From: Pohlia nutans
Taxonomy: Eukaryota; Streptophyta; Bryopsida; Bryales; Mniaceae
Direction of reading: 5' to 3'
Assembly: GCA_022496805.1 (NCBI GenBank)
Contig: CM040094.1
Span: 4,611,501-4,675,500 of the forward strand
Length of the DNA: 64,000 nucleotides
This document shows, piece by piece, positions 13,562 through 24,600 of this stretch. Under the pieces are notes generated by a model. It worked only from the letters and a program-made list of their open reading frames with translations, was not told the origin of the DNA and searched no databases. Numbering within the stretch: the stretch's first letter is position 1; each line of letters opens with the position of its first letter. The position numbers and the translations under genes are program-made.

Positions 13562-13900
13562 TTAACTCTAAAAAAACATGGTTTTCTTAATTCCCGTACC
13601 CAAAATCTCCATTTTAATTATAATTATATCTTAAAATTACTTTTATTTCTGTCTAGGTAGCTCAAATGGTTAGAGCAAAGTACTAAAAATCCTAATGTTA
13701 GTGATTCAAATCCACTTCTAAACACAATAGAGTGAAGCTTTATATTAAATAAAAAATCAAGAGTTTGGTTCTATTCTAAAAAATATAAATGCATTAAATA
13801 TGTGCGTTTTGGCATTTTAAAAACCCCATTTGGTTCAACAGAGTAAACGTTATGAGTAAGATTCTCTCAAATAATGAGTAAGCCCATAGGGCTTGGTATG
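13562..13900. mobile_element. Degenerate TTAA-type element related to 18297-18538, with an internal insertion
   Basis: Its left part (CATGGTTTTC onward) and right part (TTCTATTCTAAA through CCCATAGGGCTT) match the element at 18297-18538. About 110 bp of unrelated, tRNA-like sequence (13653-13765) lies between the matched halves. The right terminus is eroded. Confidence 0.5.
13653..13765 (+). repeat. tRNA-like SINE candidate
   Basis: Contains an A-box-like TAGCTCAAATGGTTAGAGC and, about 30 bases on, a B-box-like GATTCAAATCC. The pairing does not give a clean cloverleaf and no valid anticodon loop is clear, so this is called a tRNA-derived repeat, not a tRNA gene. It interrupts the MITE relic around it. 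Confidence 0.45.
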
Positions 13901-13904
13901 TTCT

Positions 13905-14076
13905 TCACTCCCTTTGTCTCATAATAAGCTTCCTCAACCCCTTTTTAGTTCATCCCATAATAAGCTTCATCTTGCTCAAACTAACTACTACTGGCTCAAG
14001 GTCCACACCATTGGACAGCAATGGCGGAATTAATTTAGGAACTTTCCTTCAACATGAAGCTTATTATAGGACAAAG
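13905..14076. mobile_element. Stowaway-like MITE relic
   Basis: The left end CTCCCTTTGTCTCATAATAA is mirrored on the right by TTATTATAGGACAAAG. CTCCCT-type ends fit the Stowaway/mariner class. The TA duplication is only partly preserved. Confidence 0.5.
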
Positions 14077-14963
14077 GTATAAGGGTTCATGTATACATTC
14101 CTATAATCTGATTCAAGGCATGAAGAATTTCAGTGCCTCCTAATCTAAAGACTTTTAGTGTCTCCTAATCCAAAGACTTTCGGTGCCTCCCAAATTTTGT
14201 TTTTTTCTAGCTTCTTGGAACCAAACACATGTCATGACACAATGACACTAGTTTCAATATGGAGGGACCACTCTCCATTGCTTGCATGTTGAAATGCTAC
14301 AATACAAAAAGAAAGGCGCTATCTCCTAATCCAAAGACTCTTACTGTATCCTAATAGAGAGACTTTTAAGAATCAGTAAAAAAGTCTTCTCTTGCATTAG
14401 GAGTACTGTTGAGTACAATTCTAGTAATCTGAAACATTGAAAGACTTTTGGGCTTGGGTATGGAAATTAATGTACAGAGTCTCAGATCCAAGGATTGGAC
14501 CAAAAAATTATCACAACAGTAGCAATTACAATAAACTAAAAAATAGCCGGGAAAACAGGTTGTGCATCTAATAAAAAGAATTCACCAGGAAATAATGCAC
14601 CACACCATTCAAAAAAACCAAACAGTCAACCAATCTGGAATAACAAAAATTTCCATTTTAAGCCAAAAAAAGAAAGAAGAAAACACACACTGTGCAATAT
14701 CTATGAGTGGCGGTACTGTGGAAGACCCCACCCACATGGGAGGTGCGTTTCAACAGTACAATGCAGGGCACCTGAAGAAGGCCCACATTGAACGTAAAAG
14801 GACATCTGTAAGGAAAAGAAAAAGGGTTGGGTACCTCTGTACAAGTCATAAAAGAAATGAGTATGGTCTGTTCTTGGTGAAATCCAATGAACAGATACTA
14901 ATGTACAGTACATCCCCACCACATGCAAAAAATAACAAAGAAGTGGAGGATTTTTTGTTCGTC
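14077..14963. other. Unassigned intergenic stretch
   Basis: Contains short near-repeats of GTCTCCTAATCCAAAGAC around 14130-14190 and 14320-14345. No gene was recognised; open frames here have low-complexity composition. Confidence 0.4.
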
Positions 14964-15605
14964 TAATCGTCACATGTTAATCAGTAAATTTTTAAAGCAT
15001 GTCACTGATTAAAAGGTGCTCACGCCACTGATCAAAAGGTGCTCATTTCCGCCTTTGCTAATCCCTAAATCATCTAATTGTCACAAGCTAATCAGTGAAA
15101 TTTTAAGCATGCCAACAATTGAAAGGTGGTCATTTTTGCCTTTGCTAATCCCTAGATCATCGAATTGTCACAAGCTAATTAGTGAAATTTTAAAGCATGC
15201 CAACCATCAAAAAGTGCTCATTTTTGCCTTTGCTAATCTCTAAATCATTTAATTGTCGCAAGCTAATCGGTAAAATTTTAAAGCATGGCAATGAACACTG
15301 ATCAAAGGATGCTCATTTTTGCCTCTGCTAATTCCTAAATCATCTAATTGTCACAAGCTAATCGGTAAATTTTTTAAGCATGCCAACAATCAAAAGGTGC
15401 TCATTTCTGCCTTTGCTAATCTCTAAATCATTTAATTGTCACAAGCTAATCGGTAAAATTTTAAAGCATGGCAATGAGCACTGATCAAAAGGTGCTCATT
15501 TCTGCCTCTCCTAATCCCTAAATCATCTAATTGTCACAAGCTAATCAGTAAAATTGTAAAGCATGCTAATGAGCACCAATCAGAAGGTGCTCATTTTTGC
15601 GACTG
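14964..15605. repeat. Minisatellite, about seven units of 88/95 bp
   Basis: The phrase AATTGTCACAAGCTAATC or a variant occurs at 15076, 15163, 15251, 15346, 15434 and 15529. Spacings are therefore 87, 88, 95, 88 and 95. Units also share GGTGCTCATTTTTGCC. The array ends about 65 bp from the APC7 stop codon. A single related unit lies in opposite orientation in APC7 intron 1 (about 25860-25930) and in its duplicate (about 35590-35690). Confidence 0.85.
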
Positions 15606-15669
15606 CTAGTCCCTTGAGCCAGAGGACGTTAACAATTCATTTCATTGTCATTGTCTTTTCTCTCCCCCC

Positions 15670-18600
15670 CTACAAAAACTCACCTTCCTCAGCGTCTGCG
15701 TCTACATCCTCTCCTTCGTTCTCTTCTTCTTCCTCTATTGCATCTGGGTCTACACCCTTCATTTGCTTCTCCAGTCGCTCTAGTCCTTTCTTTGCCGCAT
15801 CATTTGCTGGATTTATACTGCATAGCAAAAAAACAAACCATGTCAGGCTTTGCATTGAACCTGCTCTGTGTAAAACTTGAAAACAATTGGCGAATTGCAA
15901 GTGTCTATATCCCAAATAGAGATATATAATTCTCATATGTCTCTTTTCGTATACTCCCTTTGTCTAAAAAGAACTGTCCTAATTTTTGGCATTTTTTGTC
16001 CCAAAAATAATTGTCCTATACTTTATACTTCAAACGTGAGTCCTTCAAACAGGACGGACCGTTTTGCAACTCTAGAGATTTTCAATTGGGTTTTAAACTG
16101 AATTTTTGGAATTTTGAATTGCAACTCATAAGATTTTCAAAATTCAAATGAAATCAAATCTTGTGAATTGCAATTCAAAAATCATGACTTTTCAAGATTC
16201 AAATGGGTTTTATCATGAAGTTTTTCTACAATGAACAACTCCTTTGAGAAGTAACGTTATCAACATCTTGTCCACTTTTCAAGTACTAAGACAATTTTCT
16301 TTTTGGCAAAAACAACATTAAGTTGAACTTTTTATAAAAATAGGACAGTTATTTCCGGACAGAGGGAGTAATCCTTATTGATTGAAAAATTCAAAAACCT
16401 TAGAATGCCACTATTCTTAGAACCACATGTCACAATTCTACTTGACACATGAGATTCGTTCTTTGAAGTGGACCCTAACATGCTACTATTGTTTTTGATA
16501 GATGTCTCCATCCCATCGAGCATTAGAATTTCTACATTTTTGAACCGTTGCTTAGGGTAGGGACAATAAAGAGGTACTCCCTCTGGATAAAATATCTGTC
16601 CTAGTTTTTGGCGTGTTTTTCCCGTCTCAGTACTAAAAAAATGGTCTATCTTTAATAACACTACGTAGTTTTTGTGTCACTCTCATTGTCCGCCTTGTTT
16701 GAATAACACTACGTAGTTTTAGTGTCACTCTCATTGTCCGCCTTGTTTGAATAACACTACGTAGTTTTTTTGTCACTCTCATTGTCCGCCTTGTTTGAAG
16801 TGGACAGGGTTCGCATTTGAAGCAAAAAATATAGGACGAATATTGCAAACAAATAAAATAAATGCAAACACAAGGACGAGTATTTCCGGGCCGAGGGAGT
16901 GAGTGAAAACGAGGTCACCTACCTTAGGGCATTCTGGTAATGAAACAAGGAATCTCCAAGTTTGTCCGATGCAGCTAAAATTTGGGCTAACTTGGTATGC
17001 AGTGCATCATCTGCCCAGGTTTTCAGATATCGCTGAAGAAGCAACACGGCTTCCTCATTTTGGCCCTCCACACTGTATAATTCTGCCAAGGCCAGGACCG
17101 CCCCCATCACTTTCAAAATTCATATAAATTACTCCGTACATTTGACTTGATTTTTTCATTTTAATTCATGAATCTTATCTGTAAATCCCCCATATGTTGA
17201 ATTACTTATTCTAACCATTGAAGGTGAAAGACATTGAAGTTCATTTACGGAATTTTTACCTTGTCACGGCCGTCCGGATGGTGAGCATATACATCCCCAA
17301 CCAGGGTGAGGGCTTTGGCAGATTGCGGCATAGCTTTCATGGCTTCCCGGGCAGCACAAAGAGCTTCCTTGTGCTTTGGAATTGCTAAATATGCTCTCAC
17401 GAGTCCTAAGAATCACATAAAAATGCAGGTCAATACTTCTGGAACACTACACTAATATCGTAATTTAGTGTCCAGGACACTATTTCTCAACACGGACACT
17501 ATTTGACTTTTTGAAAATAGTGTCCCTGTGAAAAAAATTACTGTAAAATTTGAAATGATAGAACTTTAGTAAACCTTCATGTCACTCTCATCACCTAGAA
17601 GGAACATAGCACTCTCAATGGAAGTGGGAATGACAAGTGGCAAACTCCTATGTACTGTAGGGACACTATTTTTCCTCACCTTTGAACTAACTATGGAAAA
17701 AGACATTAATTCTTGCTAAACACTAAATCACAATTTTAGTGTACCTTGATATGACCGAAGGTCTGGCTTGAGTAGTTGGGCTTTCCTGAATGCCATTACA
17801 GCTGCCTCAGGTCGATTCAAAGTAAGAGAAATGTTTCCCTGCACCAAAGAGGAACTCAAGTCACGTTCAATAAAAGGCCCAACAAATATAATATTGTCCT
17901 TATTTGGTCATGAGCAAAAACAAGAACATCCACACGCATTACCGCATAAACTCATCCATTAGGGCACAAAATATGTTGTTGTGATATAAGAATATCCAAG
18001 CAATTGATAATCAAGTTTAAAAATTCTCCGGGTTCATGGGAATAAGTTAGCTCCACCTGGCATCTTGAAAAAAACTTCAGTGATGAGATTCCTACACTAA
18101 TAAAACTCGTCACAATCTCAGAGTTTAAGGCAAACTGGCTACCTTGACAATGTAGGCGCTTGTGTGCCTATCATCAACCCGCATGCCCTGGGAAGCAAGC
18201 ACAAAGCATGTTACACAATTATTTTACAAGCAATTGCTACAATAACGAGGATCCTCACAGTTGCCAAACTAGAAGATGTTTTATCTATATGGACTTTTAA
18301 ACCTTAAAGGACATGGCTTTCCTGATTCCCACACCAAAAATCTCTTTTAAACTCCATTTTAAGCATGATTCTCTTTTTAATTTACTTTAGTTCTATTCTA
18401 AAGAAGTATAGATACCTTGAATATGTTTGTTTTAGCATTTAAAAAATCCCATTTGGTTCAACGGAGTAGAAGTTATGAGCAAGATTCTCCCAAAAATAAG
18501 GTAAGCCCGTGGGGCTTAATATGTCCTTTAAGGGTTAAGACTAAGAAAAATATTCCTAAAAAACTTAGTTGTACAGTTAAGATGAACTTCTGCATGGAAA

Positions 18601-21600
18601 GAAGTAAGGAAGAAATTCTAATATACTCCAACAACAGAGCAATTAATTCTTAAAGGTCCAAAGAACACTTTCTGACCAGTACTACACAACACTATTTCAC
18701 TGTATTTGACATGGTTCCACACCTCCTATGGGTTTAAGATCAAAAGTGAAGTTAACCCCTAAACGTCTGAACATGCCTTTACGACCAGTAGAATACGTTG
18801 TATTTTGGTTGTATTTGGAATGAATCCACACCTTTAATGGGTTTGAGTTTAAAAGAGAAATTGGAATTTAGATCAATGCAATTCTAGTGAGCTACTAAAA
18901 TCCCAATTTAAAGTTTCTTGTTGGTAGCAAATCCCAATTATACGTCAACGTATATATACTGTCAACGTATATACTATCCCCATGGGACGTTTAAGGGTTA
19001 AAATTCCCGTCAATATGATTTTAATGAGCTATTCGGATCTCAATTTGGAACTTTCTACTTACAACAAATGTTAAATATACGGCAACGTATCTACTATGCA
19101 CTAAAACCTTTAAGGGTTAAGGGTTAAAACAGAGTAAAGATAGAGTAAGAGGTCATACTTTGTCTGCGTAGGTAAGAGCTCTGGTTTTATCATCTCGCAT
19201 TTCCCAGTAAACAGCGGCTGCAACCCACACCTCAGGTCTTGTTGCGTCAACGTTGATAAGCTCATGGACCAGCCGGTTTAAATTCATCTGCTCCCCACGG
19301 GTACGTAACAGCATTGCGTATTCGTCCATACTTGATATATTGAATTGGTCAATCTGCCTTGCCTGCTCAAGCAAAATGAGACCCCTTTCAATTAGAGTTT
19401 GATTACAGATATGACATTTCAAACTTGGTACTCGCAAACCTGTTTGCCAATAAAGAAAGAAAGTTTGAAAACCATCATGGATGTAAAATCCCCAGATAAG
19501 TCATTGTCAGGAATTTAGGTAACTATGAGAGAACAAATATAGGGTGTCTTTTATTCATTTGAGATAAAATTTATAAATTTGTAGAAGCAATATAGGGTGT
19601 TTTAAAACCAATTTGGGAACATTTGAGGAATATTCCTAGAATATATATATGGAATATACCCTAAATATACTATAAATAGTAGAATATTCCAATTGTTTCA
19701 TAGCCCCCCATTAAACACCCTTTGTATGCTCATATGTACCCAAAATTTACACTAAGTGACTTCCCCGAGGTAAAATCAATCTCTCTTTGCTGCAAAAGAA
19801 CATATGACTTTTTGAAGTAGAAACGATACCTTTTCGAAACTTTGAGCAGCTTCATGGTTCTTCATCATTGCCATCTCTGCCTGTACACGAAAGACTTGGC
19901 TAAGCAAGGTTCTTAGATGTAATCGCCGATCTCTAATTTACAAGGTTCATAGTTTTGTGTGAATACAACAGTTTCTGTTATTTCACAGGTTTGTGTTATA
20001 GTTGCACGTATTACCACACGTTTGATGTAAAAAAACAGTGTCGTTACAATGTTTACTAAAAACATATGGTTTATGTACTTTAATCGTACAAATATGATAT
20101 CCAACAACCATGAACTTATCAACGTTGACACAAAAATGGTCATTATTGTTTTAGCAATGATTTAGTACATAGAATGCACGTAACATGTGCAAATATGACA
20201 AGACCTATATACACAATGGCAAGCCACATTTGAGGGCAGTGTAATCACGAGATGGACATGGAAGAAACCCTAAAAGTTATCAGCTGTCAGAATTGCACCT
20301 TGGCACTTTCTAGTATAAGGTGAGGATCGTTGGGGAAGCGTAGTCCAAGGCTATTGAAATGTTCCAAAGCTCCTGTGTTGCAATGATTCACCCAAAAATG
20401 AGAATAGACATCCTACCAACCGTAATATGGAAAGTTATTGGACGTACTTATGACCAAAAAATGCACTAAAGATTTAAGTACCAAGTTGACACATACCACA
20501 GCGCTTGAGGCATACGACAAAACCATGAATCTCTTGAGCAAGCTTCAGGGTACATTCACAGTATAACGACCCAAGGAAACTGTAATCAATGATTAATTTA
20601 ACAAATTATTAAGCAACAATCTTATCATTTAAATTGATAATGCAATATAAATTAGTAACTACATATATAATGTCATTCTACAATATAAAAAAGTTTGACA
20701 ATGTTTGAGAAGTTATTGGTACTCCAAAACAACTAAAATATGGTCGTAACCAGTCGTTAATAACAACTAAAATGTGCTAAAATGTTCATAATATGTCACA
20801 AAATGTCCTTAAATTTTTCTATTATGTACATAAATTGAAGATATAATTTTCTAAGCACTCATCAAGAGTCATTAAATTTGGGCGGGGTTGGCTCGTTATA
20901 TTGTGAATGCACCCTTCAACGTATGGAGAAAAGACTAAATGCCAGCCAGTGGCACCAAGCTGAGCAGCATACCTTTATAGTCATGTGCTGCAATGCTGGA
21001 ATGAGCATCAGCAAACTTCTGCAAGTCAGTGAGTTGCAGGATAGAGTATCAGCAAAACGTCCATATGAAGCCCAAGTCCAAAAGAAGTTCAAGGCAACCT
21101 GTTGAATGTTGATGATGACACTATCTTCAGTAATCACTAAAGGACCAAAGATTCATTGTTTTAAAGTGACAAATTCATTTGATCATATTGTGAAAAATAT
21201 AATTCATATGCAACCAAATTTTATACCACCATAATAAGTGAAGAACCTTGCATGTGTTGGTCAAAAAAGAAACAATTTTGAACAAAAGGAACTCCATGTA
21301 GAACCTCTCAAAAATGCTTAAAAAAACATAAGGCCCAACTCACGCTTCTTGGTCCTTTAGGGGTTAAACTAACACAAAGTGCAAGACAAAGGAAACAAAA
21401 AACAGTGCTACAAATAGCACCTTAGAGCATGCATACCCTACGGCTGCATGAGCCCTTGACTCTGAAATTTGGATGAAATATGTTTGCATTTAATGCTGAA
21501 GATTCACGACCAGTGAGAGTGATACACGATATAAGCCAAATGTAGTGATTCCTCCTTAGTCCCTGTAAAGCTAATTTAAGGAAGGGCTCAATATCCTAGC

Positions 21601-24600
21601 TTGATGGACAATAATGATTATCCATGTATAGTGATTGTGATTGGTTCACACACTACTGTATGTGAGGGTCAGATTCGGACAATATTGTGTCGAAATCTAA
21701 TTTCCACGTCATATTTTGAGAAGTCCACATCACCATGAACCAATCACAAGATGACATGGGGTGACTTGAAGGAAGAAGAAGGGTGTGCATGCTCTTACAA
21801 AGTTAACACTGAATATTGCCCCTATTCACACAAGCTCACGAAAGTGAAAAATTTCCTACTGTGTTGGCTAAGAAAGACAAGTTTATAATTACAGTGTAAA
21901 CTTAGCTAAATACAGACAAATTCAGCAATAAGAACAAAGTATACCTGTAACCAACGCACAGATTCGAGATGATCAGACGTGGAACGACTTAACTTGCTTG
22001 GTCCCTGTGCAATGAAATTGGAAGAAATCTTAAGCAATAGCATGAGGTCCATTCAAAGACATTTTTCAAATACAGAATGTCAATTGAAGACCATGTCTGT
22101 TCAATTCACCTGAGGAAAGAGCGCATGTATATCTTTTGATGGAATTCCAAGTTCTGCCAAGGCAACAACAGCCTCCAAAACATATGGACACTGCCTGCAA
22201 TTTCATCACTCCTAAATTAGTAGGAAACCAAATGAGTGATTGTTGATATCTAGATAGATAGATATAAACTCCGGTCCTCTTTCGAGGCCGGCGTGAATAA
22301 AGTGTATGTTTGTCTTGACAATGAGCTAGTGCCCACCGGAAAAAGGGCCATTGGTGCAAGACTACTTCCCCTTTCGAGAAAAGAAACTAGCTGAATGCCC
22401 CAAACTAGTTGAAAAACATAGAACCCGTCTAGAACATCCTTATAGTTTTTAGAGTTTGAGCAACTTTGGCAATTACATCCTCCTCCTTGACCATATAAAA
22501 TTTATGAAGATGTCTCAAGTGAACTAGTGGGCCCTGTACGCCAGACACCGGAATGCGTTTGCATTGATAGATAGTTATTTGAGATTTCACGTAGAGTATG
22601 TATATAGTACATATAGTAGTTGTAAAATTAGACCTTCACTTGGATCTAATGGCTTTATACTTGACAACTCAAATGTTAACCCACTTGCAACATAGAGGCC
22701 CATCCATTCTTGTCAATCAAGTTGATTCTTTGTTGAATCCAAAATGTAAAAGTTGACTTTATTTTTATAATGATATAATGTTTATGTGATGGTGTAGGCA
22801 CTATCTTTCTACCATAAGAACTTCAAATAGAGATTTCCCAAAATCAAAATCAAAATCAAAATCAAACATTAGAGATCGTTGAAATCATTATTACCTTAAA
22901 CACTCTCGATAAGATGCAGCGGCTACACGATCGTAGCCCGTCGTTCGATAAAGCTTGGCCAATGTAAGATTCATACGAAGTGTCCTCGCCTTTGATGGAA
23001 TGCCCTCCATCTGCAATTTTCAAAGCACAAATCAATAAACCTAGCATACAAACGAAGGAGTAGACAGTGAGTATCTCACATAATACAAAAAGGGCGAGGA
23101 TATTCAATAGTACCAAGACACATTTGTCTGACCTCTGAAAGTGCTGCTCGAATGTCCTGAACAGCAATATGACAAAGCCCAATCTTGTATTTCACCTGTT
23201 AACAAGAACAATGAGAGACACAACCATTGTTCAAATCTTAAAAATAATACCACTTTAGAGCTTTGTAACCCAAACCATATACACTCGTTGGCGAAAAGAC
23301 CATTAGAGGACAAATGTACTTTAAATGGCCTCCTGAACAAGACATTCCCACTATTTCAAATAGTAGCACTATTCCTCTTGTCACATGATGTGGCATCAAG
23401 GGCCACACCACGTCAGATGTATGTATTTTGTTGACTATGTTAATTTATGTAGTCTATTTTAGTTTAAATAGTTTTCATCAATTTAGTCCTTCATCCAACT
23501 GGGGTTTTGGGATAAAGGGTAGAGAAGCTCCCTTGACTTGGCATTTTTGAGTAAGGTAGACGTGCCTTAAACCACCACAACACCTAAAACCACCGACTTC
23601 TACACCCCTCTTTCATTTCAGGAAGAAAATGTAAGCTTTCATTACATGACTTATGCATCAATTACTCAAAAGATAAGTCATGTACCAACAACTTACATTT
23701 CCTCCTTAAAATGAAGAAAGGGTGTAGAAGTTGGTAGTTTTAGGTGTTGTGGTGGTTTAAGGTACGTCTACCTTAGGTTATACATTCTTGTTTGGTTTCT
23801 AACTGCAAATTCAATGATGATTTATGGAACTCAATCTCTTGTGTGTGGCAATCTTTATTTACATGACACTTTTAAGTTTCTCAAGAATGTCACTTTCCAC
23901 TTAATAGTCATTATTATTCTCAAGAGTGCTGCCGTTTCGACTAAACAATGCTACTATTGTGACATGATGCAAATTGTGTAAAAGTTAGTCTACTACACAT
24001 CTTGACACGATTATTCACATGAACGAGGGGGACTACTTGGGTACAAAACTTCTCATGTAGTTTTTTCTAATGAAATCTCTAGAAACATACAAAGACTCTC
24101 CTTCAGAGAGCACAAACTGGCAAAAATCCATCAGTTGGAAGCGTACAAAGCAGGATACCTCATTTTCATTGATTTTGGAGTCATGAGCAGTGCTTGTAGC
24201 TGAGGACGGTCTGGACTGTACAGGAGTGCGAGCGCCGCTCATCGGTTGCTTGGGAGTGACACGAAGGAATTGAAGCGCCTGCCTGAACACATGCTGGCAG
24301 CAAGAGCTCACAACTGCTTAACACATTCTCCACCATGCTTGCGATCTCTAAGTTACAAGGTTCATGCGAATACAACATGGTTTATATTATTTCATAGGTT
24401 TGTGTTATATTCATACATATTACCATACGTTTGATGCACAAAAACAGTGTCGTTTACAATGTTTACTAAAAACGTATGGTTCATGTACTTTAACCCCTAA
24501 ACGTCTGAAAATGCCTTTGCGGCAAGTAGAATACAACATATATTTCTTGTATTTGGAATGAATCAACACCTTTAATGGGTTTGAGCTCAACAAAGAAGTT

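Noticed and set aside
13653..13730. Functional tRNA gene
   Set aside because: Box A and B resemblance only; the acceptor and anticodon stems do not pair well and it lies inside a MITE relic.
14562..14966. 134-codon plus-strand open frame
   Set aside because: Low-complexity Lys/His-rich translation of AT-rich DNA with no motif.
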